Below, piece after piece: positions 26,966-35,274 of a DNA stretch of 64,000 nt; position 1 is the first letter of the stretch, and the number at the start of each line of letters is the position of its first letter. The DNA lies in contig JACTNB010000035.1 in NCBI GenBank assembly GCA_014584345.1, positions 1 through 64,000 of the forward strand. The letters run 5' to 3'. A program made the position numbers and the translations under genes. The notes beneath the pieces were generated by a model. It did no database searches. It worked only from the letters and a program-made list of their open reading frames with translations, and was not told the origin of the DNA. This DNA is from Planctomycetota bacterium (lineage in GTDB: Bacteria; Planctomycetota; Planctomycetia; Planctomycetales; Planctomycetaceae).

Positions 26966-27685
26966 TCACCAGGCGGGACAGGCCCGCCGCATCGCCTCTA
27001 GGTCGGGCGGTGATTCCCGCAGGCGCGGCAGCACGCTGCGGAAACAGCGCACATCGAACCCCGGAAACGTCAGCGGTTCCGGATCGAGTCCCCGCGACAG
27101 CAGGTAATCGCGGTACTTGACGTCATCCCCCAGCGGCCGATGGGAGATCTTCACCCAGGCCGCCTTGAGGCCGTAGGCGTGGGCGGCCACCAGTCCGTGC
27201 AGCGACGAGGAGAGGACATATCTGTGGCCCGACAGAATGCGGCAGAACTCGGCCACCGGCGTCAGGGGCGAAAGGACCGTCACGCCGTCGATGGCCGGCA
27301 CCAGCGGGACCTCCCGCCACTGCGGGATAAAGCACCAATCTCCCAGTTCCTCACCGGCCGGGAAGATCTCCCGCACGAACCCCACGGGATCGCCGACGCA
27401 GTCGCAGCGCCCGCCCGCTGCCCGCACCCGCTGCAGCGTGAGCGGGCCGCGAACCATGTGATACATCGGTTCGGGAGGGAGGACCGCCTGAGAATGCAGG
27501 ATGCCGGTCCCCCAGATGTGCGTGTGCACATTGGCGATCTGGCAGAACGAACCCACCGCGAACAGATGGGGTTCATCGACGGGTCCCGGCACATGCCGCA
27601 CCTCCCGCCCCGTCACATGTCGGACGATCAGCGGTGAGACCGCGTCGCCGAAGTTGCCGTTGTCGACCCAGTGCAGCGGAATCAT
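26966..27685 (-). CDS. Polysaccharide pyruvyl transferase family protein (second copy)
   Basis: The start at 27685 overlaps the stop of the upstream oxygenase (ATGA), giving 239 residues. Family blocks are visible: HWVDNGNFGDAVSPLIVRHV, then FAVGSFCQIANVHTHIWGTG, and SSSLHGLVAAHAYGLKAAWV with the conserved SSLHG. It resembles the GumL/ExoV-like branch more than the other copy at 21749, to which it is only distantly related. It likely decorates a sugar with pyruvate; direct proof is absent. Confidence 0.85.
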   Translation of the reverse strand: MIPLHWVDNGNFGDAVSPLIVRHVTGREVRHVPGPVDEPHLFAVGSFCQIANVHTHIWGTGILHSQAVLPPEPMYHMVRGPLTLQRVRAAGGRCDCVGDPVGFVREIFPAGEELGDWCFIPQWREVPLVPAIDGVTVLSPLTPVAEFCRILSGHRYVLSSSLHGLVAAHAYGLKAAWVKISHRPLGDDVKYRDYLLSRGLDPEPLTFPGFDVRCFRSVLPRLRESPPDLEAMRRACPAW

Positions 27686-28332
27686 TGGGCCACGAACTCC
27701 GCCTGGGGCCGGCACCGAACACTCTCGTCGTCATCATGGCACCAGAAGAACACCGTCAGCGTCTTGCGGGTCTCGGGCCCGCGCACGGGAGCGACCGCGT
27801 GCCAGGCGATGTCCGACGGTGCGAACAGCACCAGGCGGTTGAACGCCGGGGCGATCTTCTTGAGGCATTCACTCCCATTGGCGTTCCACAGCTCAAACTC
27901 ACCCCCCCAGTCCGGCCCCCACGTCCGGTTGAGGTACAGCACGGCATTGGCGGCCCGCCGCCAGCCGGTCTGCGGGTGATGGTCGCTGTCGAGGTGCAGC
28001 CCGAGGGAACTGCCGGTCGGCATGGCGTGCAGACCGGCGGCATGACAGTTCCAGTCGCCGAACGCCTCTTCGACACCGAGCAGTTCACCGATCCGCAGGC
28101 AGAGCATCCGGCGGATCAACTCCGCGCAAGCGGGCGGGAACCGCAGCGGGTCTTTTGTGGCCAGCTTGCCGCAGTCGTAGCGGTGCCAGAATGGCCAGTC
28201 GATCCGGGGCCACTCCGCCTCGGCCGCCCGGACCAGTTCCGGCTCGGCCCAGTGGTCGATGACCAGATGCGGGAATGGAAACTCATGCCGCCCAGCGACC
28301 AATGCTTCAGGTTCAGCGGTAATCGTGGACAT
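27682..28332 (-). CDS. 2-oxoglutarate/Fe(II)-dependent oxygenase, prolyl-hydroxylase-like
   Basis: 216 residues from the ATG at 28332. The iron triad is visible: His113 and Asp115 in LGLHLDSDHH, and His178 in IAWHAVAPV. The Arg/Lys at 189-190 (RKTLTVFFW) can hold 2-oxoglutarate. The Asn/Tyr-rich strands between (NAVLYLNRTWGPDWGGEFELW) fit the double-stranded beta helix of prolyl 4-hydroxylase relatives. Neighbours on both sides are glycan enzymes, so hydroxylation of a protein residue or sugar prior to glycosylation is a reasonable guess. Substrate unknown. Confidence 0.85.
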   Translation of the reverse strand: MSTITAEPEALVAGRHEFPFPHLVIDHWAEPELVRAAEAEWPRIDWPFWHRYDCGKLATKDPLRFPPACAELIRRMLCLRIGELLGVEEAFGDWNCHAAGLHAMPTGSSLGLHLDSDHHPQTGWRRAANAVLYLNRTWGPDWGGEFELWNANGSECLKKIAPAFNRLVLFAPSDIAWHAVAPVRGPETRKTLTVFFWCHDDDESVRCRPQAEFVAQ

Positions 28333-28966
28333 ACTTGTAACGCTCCGGGTCAGGGATGATTCCGCCGGCGACGGAGACGACGGTTGGAATGGAAGCCAGG
28401 CGGTAACCGGCGGCGAGCATCCGCCGGGAGAGGTCGACGTCGCAGAACTCGAACGGAAACCGGTGGCTGATCCCGATCTTCCGCAGCAGATCGGTCCGGG
28501 CGGACCACACGCCCCCCTGAACGTGCAGTTCCGGCTCAATAATGTCCTCCGGCACGGCGGCCACGCACTTGAACTCGCAGGGATAGACGCTGCCGGCCAG
28601 GCCGACCTCGGGATCGGCCAGCGGCGCGATCAAGTCGGCCAGCCAGGTTGGATCGCGGACCAGTCCGTGCGAGGCGCAGAAGTAGACGAGCATTCGGCCC
28701 CGGGCGACTTGGAGCACCCGCTGCAGCGCCCCGGCGATGTACAGGTTGTAGCCATCGTTCCAGAGCACACGGACCCGCTCGTCACGGGCTGCCAGTTCCA
28801 GCGCTGGGACCGTCGGCGTCGGAGAGTTGTCGACGATCAGCAGTTCGCCGGCGAGACCGCAGGCGTCGAGGGCCGCCAGGTTCTGTGCGATGATCGTCCC
28901 GGTTTTGCCCCAGTTCGGCTGATACAGAATCGTCGTCAGCGTGACATCCATCACCGGGAACCTCAT
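28313..28966 (-). CDS. Glycosyltransferase family 2-like protein
   Basis: A 217-residue GT-A protein: LLIVDNSPTP at the N-terminus, a YFCASHGLVRDP region where the DxD would be, then FEFCDVDLSRRMLAAGYR with the catalytic-type acidic residues. The usual DxD is degenerate (FCASHG), so metal binding may differ. Its start lies 185 bp inside the 3-prime end of the upstream glycosyltransferase ORF, unlike the 4-base overlaps elsewhere in the operon. Confidence 0.82.
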   Translation of the reverse strand: MRFPVMDVTLTTILYQPNWGKTGTIIAQNLAALDACGLAGELLIVDNSPTPTVPALELAARDERVRVLWNDGYNLYIAGALQRVLQVARGRMLVYFCASHGLVRDPTWLADLIAPLADPEVGLAGSVYPCEFKCVAAVPEDIIEPELHVQGGVWSARTDLLRKIGISHRFPFEFCDVDLSRRMLAAGYRLASIPTVVSVAGGIIPDPERYKYVHDYR

Positions 28967-31154
28967 CGTCGAGCTTTGGGTCGTAACTGTCGGGGTTGTA
29001 GTGATCGGTCAGCCCGTCGTAGGCGACGCAGGCCGACTGGTCGAACAGGAACATCCGGCCGACCCAGGCTTCGGCCCCCCAGCCGGTCGGCTGCCAGACT
29101 TCGCGCCAGCGGTTGGTGGCGAATACATCCCGGTTGCGGAACCAGAAGAACGTCCCGGCGAAATGCCACTCCGAAGAACTCTGGCCGTCGGGATAGATCT
29201 GCGGCTGCTCGGGGTGATGGCGACGATGGCTGCCAACGACCGGGTACTCTTCCAGCAGTTCCGCGATCCGGTTCCAGTCATCGAGGAGTTCGTGGTACAT
29301 GGCGTTCCGCCAGTACCGGGAGCCGAGAGGGTCGCCCGAGCAGAGGACGTCCTTGGCCACTCCTTTCGCGTGTGCGTAGAACGTCGCTTCAATCGGATCG
29401 GTCGAGGCGACCTGCTCCAGCAGCTTCAGAAACGTGGCGTTCTCGCGCAGCTCGCGGGAGTTCGGATGCGGCAGTATCTCGACTTGATGAGTTCCGAACG
29501 CCGCTTTGACTACTTCGGGCAACGCCAGCCCATCTCCCGTAGCAACCGCGATCACGCGGCGGCCGTTGAACAGGTCGAGCCGCTTCAGCAATTGCCGAAT
29601 GTTCCGCAGCCAGATGTCGTTCGATGTGAACGGCGTCACGTGGTACAGCAGGTTCCGCCGGGTGATCGTGCTGGCGGGCCGCGGCGTGTTGTGCAGGTGC
29701 CGGCACTCGCAGGACCAGTCGACCTTGCGGTTCCAGCGGCCGGGGAGCTCGCGGAAGAACCGGATGTCGTACCAGTGATCGCCGGCCGGGAGATGAAAGA
29801 TGTGGTTCCGCAACACCTCAGACCGCAGGACCACACACCCGAACCCGCTGCCGCGGATCTCTTGGACCTGCCGGCTGTCGGGGAGCGGTCGAGTCAGCTG
29901 ATGAACACCATTCCCTCCGAGCCGCTCGCGGGACCAGACGAGATGCCAGCCGTCGAACCGGGATCGATACGGCGCGCAGACCGAAGCCGTGTGTTCATCG
30001 AACGACTCCAGCAATCGTGCGAGTACATCGTCTGGAGGAATAATGTCGTCTTCCAGCACCCAGATGTAGTCGGCCGACAGGTTCTCCCGCAGCCGGTTGT
30101 AGATCCGGCACATCGCCACGTTGACGGCGACGATCTGCTGGTCGCGTGGCAGGTCGGCCAGTCCCTTCGTCCCCGGTGCGAACCGCAGATGCCGGACGTC
30201 GAGATAGTCGCAGCGACTGATCCAGTCCCGGACCAGCCGACCGAACTGCTCATCCTGACTGGTATCGCAGAGGATCAATCGAAGTTGGTCGTGCGGCCAG
30301 GTCTGGCGGTCGAGGAACTTCCGCAGTTCGCGCCACAGCGATTCTCGTCCCGCCAGCGGGATGAACAGCGTGACGGTTTCGCGGGCCAGTTCCTGGCGAC
30401 TGAAGTACTCGCGGCCACCGCCTCCCCGAAACAGAACCGGAACGGCATGCTTGCGGAGTTGCCAGCCGTTCCGGGCCAGGTTCCGCAGCAGTCTGCTGAG
30501 AGTATCGCCCGGCTGCCAGGCTTCAATAAGCGCTGAACGACGGACCAGAACCGTCGGTGCTGCCAGTCCCGATCGGGCCAGGTCATCCCCTGTGACCTGG
30601 TCGGGATAGTGCGTCCGGCCGTCGGTCGTCAGCAGTTCGTGATCGCTGTAGACCGCGCCGATGCCCGGCGTCAGTGCAGCATTCGCGGAGGTGATCCAAT
30701 CGCGGCCCAGCAGCGTCCGGCCATCGAGCAGCACCACCAGTTCGCACTGCGCCTCAATTGGTAATGCAGCGAGTCGCACATGCCGACCAGCGTAGCAACG
30801 AATCGTCTTGCGGATCGCTTTCGAGACCGGACCGCAGACGAGCACTTCCTTCGAACGTGTTTGTTGGCCGAACAGACTCAGCAATGCTGACTCAAACGTT
30901 TCCGACTGTGGCTGCAGCACGACAACGGAATACTCTACCGGCGGAATGCTGGGGGCCGGCACGACGATATCCGCGACGGGATCGGCCACCTCGCCCCGCA
31001 GCAGCCGGAGGATCTCGGTTTTGTGCTGCTGGAGACGCTCCCGGATTTCACGGGGCACTTTGGACCGGGGATGAAACGCCAGCGCATCGCCACGCGGTTC
31101 GAGCGTTACACCACGACGGGTCAGTTCGGCCAGGAGTTCGGCGACTTCGTTCAC
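28782..31154 (-). CDS. Multi-domain glycosyltransferase with TubC-like docking domain
   Basis: A GTG at 31154 overlaps the stop of the phage tail gene (GTGA); this gives 790 residues. The first 50 residues (VAELLAELTRRGVTLEPRGD ... IRERLQQHKTEIL) match the TubC N-terminal docking fold known from NRPS/PKS and other multienzyme systems. Residues about 75-260 look like a degenerate GT-A domain. Residues about 260-490 are an active-looking GT-A core (WVLEDDIIPP) paralogous to that at 23368. Residues about 545-715 form a further transferase-like domain (YAHAKG, YRNAMYHELL-type). The last 60 residues read out of frame relative to the downstream gene and may be spurious. Confidence 0.83.
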   Translation of the reverse strand: MNEVAELLAELTRRGVTLEPRGDALAFHPRSKVPREIRERLQQHKTEILRLLRGEVADPVADIVVPAPSIPPVEYSVVVLQPQSETFESALLSLFGQQTRSKEVLVCGPVSKAIRKTIRCYAGRHVRLAALPIEAQCELVVLLDGRTLLGRDWITSANAALTPGIGAVYSDHELLTTDGRTHYPDQVTGDDLARSGLAAPTVLVRRSALIEAWQPGDTLSRLLRNLARNGWQLRKHAVPVLFRGGGGREYFSRQELARETVTLFIPLAGRESLWRELRKFLDRQTWPHDQLRLILCDTSQDEQFGRLVRDWISRCDYLDVRHLRFAPGTKGLADLPRDQQIVAVNVAMCRIYNRLRENLSADYIWVLEDDIIPPDDVLARLLESFDEHTASVCAPYRSRFDGWHLVWSRERLGGNGVHQLTRPLPDSRQVQEIRGSGFGCVVLRSEVLRNHIFHLPAGDHWYDIRFFRELPGRWNRKVDWSCECRHLHNTPRPASTITRRNLLYHVTPFTSNDIWLRNIRQLLKRLDLFNGRRVIAVATGDGLALPEVVKAAFGTHQVEILPHPNSRELRENATFLKLLEQVASTDPIEATFYAHAKGVAKDVLCSGDPLGSRYWRNAMYHELLDDWNRIAELLEEYPVVGSHRRHHPEQPQIYPDGQSSSEWHFAGTFFWFRNRDVFATNRWREVWQPTGWGAEAWVGRMFLFDQSACVAYDGLTDHYNPDSYDPKLDDEVPGDGCHADDDSVSAELGQNRDDHRTEPGGPRRLRSRRRTADRRQLSDADGPSAGTGSP

Positions 31155-31765
31155 ACCGCCCCCCACTGATCCCCGTCGCTCAGGTTGCCGATCCGCACCA
31201 GCGCCCACCGCAGGCTGCCGTAGTACCCGTATCCATAGCCATACCCGTAACCGCCGTAACCGCTGCCGCCGGGCGGTTCTTTCCAGAGGATGAATGCGCT
31301 GCCGGCAGTGTCGGTCTTAAGGGAATCGGTCTCGCCGTCCTCGACGTCGGCCCACTCGTGTTCTTCATCCAGCACGTTGAGCCGCACCGGCGTGACACCG
31401 CTGAGACAGGCCCGTCCGATCATTCCGGCACGGAGCGGTTCCTGCAGCACCAGGAACCGACCGAGGTGGTCCTCCTCGTTGGGAGTCACTCCCACAACCG
31501 CAATCTGATCCTGAAAGCTGAACAAACTCTCGCCGGGCGTGAAGATCGGTCGGTCAATCCCGAGCACATGAAACCGCTCCAGGTCAGCAGCGGTGCCGTT
31601 CTTGACGAGGATGATCCCAGTCTGCGGGAGGTCGAGTTGCCGCTGGCGAGCGACATTCTGGGCCCGATTCCTAAAGTCCTTCGCCGCATCGATGAACGTG
31701 TTGAACGTCTCGGCCGGGATGCGGAGCCGATCACCACGCTGAACTTTCTTGAAGGGGTCTCCCAC
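31151..31765 (-). CDS. Phage structural protein (probable tail/appendage), Gly-Tyr-rich C-terminus
   Basis: A 204-residue protein with no named family. The N-terminal part begins with a helical segment (FNTFIDAAKDFRNRAQ), followed by beta-rich sequence. Near residues 165-185 is a remarkable GYGGYGYGYGYGYYG stretch. Its stop overlaps the GTG start of the glycosyltransferase, so the virion operon and the glycan genes are translationally coupled. The position downstream of tail genes suggests a baseplate or appendage component. Confidence 0.6.
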   Translation of the reverse strand: MGDPFKKVQRGDRLRIPAETFNTFIDAAKDFRNRAQNVARQRQLDLPQTGIILVKNGTAADLERFHVLGIDRPIFTPGESLFSFQDQIAVVGVTPNEEDHLGRFLVLQEPLRAGMIGRACLSGVTPVRLNVLDEEHEWADVEDGETDSLKTDTAGSAFILWKEPPGGSGYGGYGYGYGYGYYGSLRWALVRIGNLSDGDQWGAV

Positions 31766-31855
31766 GACGTTGCCTCGTTGTCAGCTCGCTCGACGCGAGT
31801 CAGTTGGGAACGGACATCGAAGTGAGCGATGTTCAGAACAATCCGGCTGTGCCGG

Positions 31856-32653
31856 TCAGACTCCGATTCCGAGTCCTGCGAAGTTGGTGTAGGGATAGAC
31901 CTGCTCGACGTAGACCGACAGCGGGCGTTTCACGAGCATCTTCGCATCCGGGTCTTCGACATCGGCGTACCGAATCCAGAGATAATCCCAGCCGCGTTTG
32001 GCGATGCCGGTCATGCTGCCGACCTGCAATCCTTGGACGTTGGGACTGGCGGCGAACCGGTAGGCGATTTCCCAGTCCTCCCGGCCGCGGATTGAACCGG
32101 CGGCCCCGAGAAACAGCACCTCGCCGGCGGAGAACCCCCGGAATGGTCCGTTGTTGACCGTTCCGGTCAGGTAGAACAGCGCCGCTTTGTAGGCCCCGGT
32201 GACCAGCGCTGCGTCGATGTAGTGCGTCTCGGCGAAGTTGTAGACGGGGATCGCGATGTCGACCCCTTCGACGCTGTCCTTCGTGACGCCGATCCCGCCG
32301 CGAAAGTTGGGAGGGAACACGCCGGGAGCCGCCCAGACGCCAACGGTCCCCAGCGACTGCGTGATGTGCTGCGTCCCGCCGCCGGTGTCAAACGAGTAGG
32401 AGGAGTCCCCGGTCTGTGGCGGCTCGAACTTGCCGTAACGGACGGAGCCTTCCCAGGCGTTCTCGGCGATCCGCTCCAGATGCGTCGACTGGCGGACGAG
32501 CCCGGCGTAGATCGCCGGGGTCTGGGCAATCAGCTCGCTGTGGGCTTCGATGTCGTCCGACGTCCCGACAACGAGGAACCGGCGATCGACGGAGGGCTGT
32601 TCCCCCGCCGACTGCTCGCGTGAATCCCATTTCTCGGTGACGGTGACAGACAT
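31856..32653 (-). CDS. Phage tail-associated protein of unknown function
   Basis: A 265-residue beta-rich protein, without recognised family. It is located directly after the tape-measure gene in transcription order, where distal tail, baseplate or tail-tip genes usually lie. The sequence includes many Gly/Thr/Tyr residues (RYGKFEPPQTGDSSYSFD) and no membrane helix. A structural role is inferred from place only. Confidence 0.65.
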   Translation of the reverse strand: MSVTVTEKWDSREQSAGEQPSVDRRFLVVGTSDDIEAHSELIAQTPAIYAGLVRQSTHLERIAENAWEGSVRYGKFEPPQTGDSSYSFDTGGGTQHITQSLGTVGVWAAPGVFPPNFRGGIGVTKDSVEGVDIAIPVYNFAETHYIDAALVTGAYKAALFYLTGTVNNGPFRGFSAGEVLFLGAAGSIRGREDWEIAYRFAASPNVQGLQVGSMTGIAKRGWDYLWIRYADVEDPDAKMLVKRPLSVYVEQVYPYTNFAGLGIGV

Positions 32654-32662
32654 GAGGCTCCA

Positions 32663-35002
32663 TTACGTGAACTGCAAGCCGCCGTGATGCGCTTCATCCA
32701 GCAGTCGACGGGTGTTGCGGGCGGTCTCTTCGGAGGCACGGGCGGTCCGCTCGGCATGGGAACCGCCGCCAAGACCCCGGACTGCCATTGCATTGAACGT
32801 CCCGCTGACGCTCACCTTGTCGGCCGCGGCCTGCAGGCCGGAGCCGGCGTCGGCCAACTTCTGTTCCAATTGCTTGAGCAGATCGGCCGGTGCATTCGGA
32901 TCGGTGGCCTCGCCCGCTTCCGCCTCGGACCGCTTGCGGGATGCCTCTTCGAGCGCCGCCTGCCATTCGCGACGGGCGGCATCGAGGGCGGCCTGGGAGT
33001 CCTTCACCTCGGACGCAAACTGCTGCGCGTGCCGGGAATGCTCGGCGTCCCGCATCCGTTCCAGTTCGGACAGCGTGCCGGAGCGTTCCGCCTCGATCTC
33101 GGACTTCCGGGCCCGGCGCTGCTGCTCGCGGGCGAATACCGCCCGGCTACGCTCCCCATCGGCCGCTTTGTTTTTGCCGGCAACCTCCTCGTTGATGCGG
33201 GTGATCTCCGCCTCGGCATCGATGTCCGAATCGAACAGCGACTTCAGCCGGACCCACGCCTTGCGGATGAACCCGACCGCCGTGTTCCAGGTCTTGGTCA
33301 GGCCGGTCGTGAACAGCGCCCAGGCATCGGCCAGGAAGTCGACGGTCTCCGTCCAGCCGGTTTGCAGGCCGGCCCAGGCGTTGGCCGAGACCTCCGCGGC
33401 GCCGTAGACCGCCTCCGTCCAGACGGCGACGAAGAACCGCTTGACCTCGACCCACTGCTGGTTGAGGGCGTTGATCCCCTTCTGCCACTCCATTTTGAGC
33501 GTCAGCCAGAGGATGCGGGCGGCCAGACCGAGGTCGCCCGCCGACAGGGCATCGCCGATCCCGCCGAACGCCCGGATCGCCGTCGATTTCAGGGCGTTGA
33601 ACTGCGTCCCCAGCCAGTCGAGCGCCTGCCCGCCGAGATCCGACGTATAGATAAGGTATGCGCCGAGGGCCCCGATCCCCGCCAGTACGAGGCCAATCGG
33701 GGAGAGAAGGGCCCCCAGCAGCGAGGCGACGGTCGCGATCGCCGTCGCCAGGCCACCCAGCCCGAACGCCACCAGTTGGATCGTTCCGCCCAGGCCGATC
33801 AGCGCCACGCCGGCCGCCAGAATGCCGACCACGATCCCCACGGTCGTCAGCACCACCTGCTTGTTCTCACCGATCCAGGTGCCCAGCGCCGAGAGGAACG
33901 ACGTCACGCCCCGGACCGCCGCCCGCAGTTCGGTGCCGAACGCTTCCCCCACCGCAATGGCCACTCCTTCCAGCGCGGAAAGCAGGATCGTCACATCCCC
34001 CTTGAGCGTGTCGAGCTGCGTCCCGGCAATCCGGGAGGCGGTGCCGGAGGCATCCCCAAGCGCCGCTGTCGCCTCGCGGAGTTTATCGGCCCCTTGCGAG
34101 ACGAGTTCCGCGGCCCCGGCCGCCTGCCGCGCGGGGAAGATCGTTCCGAGCACACGCAGTTTTTCTCCGGAACCGACGCCAGAGAGAGCACCTTCCAGAT
34201 CGGCGAGGATGTCGGCCAAAGACCGGACGTTGCCGGCTTCATCCGTGATCCGGACTCCGAGTCGTTTGAGTTCCCCTTCCGCCGCTGCCGAGGGGGACGT
34301 CAGTGACAACAGCATTCCGCGCAGTGTGGAACCGGCCATCTCGCCCTGAATGCCAGCGTTCGACAGCAGTTGAATCGCGGCCGTGATCTCTTCCAGTGAG
34401 ATCCCCGCCGACTTCGCCATCGGCCCAACGAACTTGAACGCCTCGCCGAGCATCGTGAGATCGGTGTTGGCGGTCGTCATCGCCTTGGCCATCACATCAA
34501 CGGCATTCCCCAGTTCCTCGGCCGCGAGTCCCATCCCGGCCATGATCTTGGCGGCAATGTCGGCCGCTTCGGCAATCTCGATCTGCCCGGCCGCTGCCAG
34601 GTCGAGCGTCGGTCCAATGGCCGCCAGAATCTGATCGACGCTGAACCCTGCCAGCGCGAACGAACTCATCGCCTCCGCCGCCTGGCTGGCCGAGAAGACC
34701 GTCGTCGCCCCGAGCCGCTTCGCTTCCTGCTCCAGCCGCGTGAATTGTTCGCCGGTCGCGCCCGTCAGCGCCTTCACGCGAGCCATCTGCGATTCGAAGT
34801 TCGCGAACGTCTGCGCTGAGAGTGCAAACGGCACGGCCGCCAGCGTCCCCACCGTGAGAAGCTGGCGGCCGAATTGCTGCACCGATTTGCCGAACGCTTT
34901 CAGCTTCGCCTGCGCCCGCCGCAGTCCCCGCACGAGCTTCGAGTCGTCGGCGAACAGCTCGACGTAAGCACGGGCGGCCCGAATGGCACCGGCTGCTGGC
35001 AC
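32663..35002 (-). CDS. Phage tail tape measure protein (TP901 family)
   Basis: A 779-residue protein with the TP901 core at about residues 65-330 (MARVKALTGATGEQFTRLEQ, FVGPMAKSAGISLEEI, NAGIQGEMAGSTLRGML). A hydrophobic stretch at about 385-455 follows, and then long helical, coiled-coil-prone sequence. It sets tail length and is expelled during infection. The modest length suggests a tail of roughly 110-120 nm if the usual ratio holds. It lies directly downstream of the tail-assembly chaperone pair, the standard order. Confidence 0.93.
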   Translation of the reverse strand: MPAAGAIRAARAYVELFADDSKLVRGLRRAQAKLKAFGKSVQQFGRQLLTVGTLAAVPFALSAQTFANFESQMARVKALTGATGEQFTRLEQEAKRLGATTVFSASQAAEAMSSFALAGFSVDQILAAIGPTLDLAAAGQIEIAEAADIAAKIMAGMGLAAEELGNAVDVMAKAMTTANTDLTMLGEAFKFVGPMAKSAGISLEEITAAIQLLSNAGIQGEMAGSTLRGMLLSLTSPSAAAEGELKRLGVRITDEAGNVRSLADILADLEGALSGVGSGEKLRVLGTIFPARQAAGAAELVSQGADKLREATAALGDASGTASRIAGTQLDTLKGDVTILLSALEGVAIAVGEAFGTELRAAVRGVTSFLSALGTWIGENKQVVLTTVGIVVGILAAGVALIGLGGTIQLVAFGLGGLATAIATVASLLGALLSPIGLVLAGIGALGAYLIYTSDLGGQALDWLGTQFNALKSTAIRAFGGIGDALSAGDLGLAARILWLTLKMEWQKGINALNQQWVEVKRFFVAVWTEAVYGAAEVSANAWAGLQTGWTETVDFLADAWALFTTGLTKTWNTAVGFIRKAWVRLKSLFDSDIDAEAEITRINEEVAGKNKAADGERSRAVFAREQQRRARKSEIEAERSGTLSELERMRDAEHSRHAQQFASEVKDSQAALDAARREWQAALEEASRKRSEAEAGEATDPNAPADLLKQLEQKLADAGSGLQAAADKVSVSGTFNAMAVRGLGGGSHAERTARASEETARNTRRLLDEAHHGGLQFT

Positions 35003-35029
35003 ATCACGTCCCTTCGTCTAACCAGAGGA

Positions 35030-35254
35030 TCAGTGGGCATCCAGCGGACGCCGATCGACGAACACCTGTTTCAGCACCTCGACGCCGACGCGGGGCTTGC
35101 GCTCAGCACCCCGCCGGCGGTTTCCCTTCGCGTGCGGGTGGAAGTCCCGTGGCCGAGCCGCGCGAGCCTTCTTCGGATCGCGGTGGCAATTGGTCAGCAA
35201 GGCCAGGAGGGAAGCGGTGTGATTCCAGCGGTCGCGGGAGGCGGCATCCGCCAT
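35030..35254 (-). CDS. Downstream frame of tail-assembly chaperone (probable -1 frameshift product)
   Basis: 74 codons follow the ATG at 35254. The same frame remains open and protein-like upstream of that ATG, reading IDVWKLGYELAGIVGVDPGP into the ATG region. That ATG therefore sits in the middle of a conserved-looking domain (WMADAASRDRWNHTASLLALL, RDPKKARA). The frame is -1 relative to the preceding chaperone gene. The usual arrangement before a tape measure is a chaperone whose C-terminal extension is made by -1 frameshifting, which explains the lack of a proper start. Confidence 0.7.
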   Translation of the reverse strand: MADAASRDRWNHTASLLALLTNCHRDPKKARAARPRDFHPHAKGNRRRGAERKPRVGVEVLKQVFVDRRPLDAH

Positions 35255-35274
35255 CCAGCAGAGTTGCCGGAGCG

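Noticed and set aside
28941..30536. Plus-strand open frame of 531 codons
   Set aside because: Antisense shadow of the docking-domain glycosyltransferase.
32684..34306. Plus-strand open frame of 540 codons
   Set aside because: Antisense to the tape measure protein; composition is Arg/Gly/Pro-biased as typical of shadow frames.
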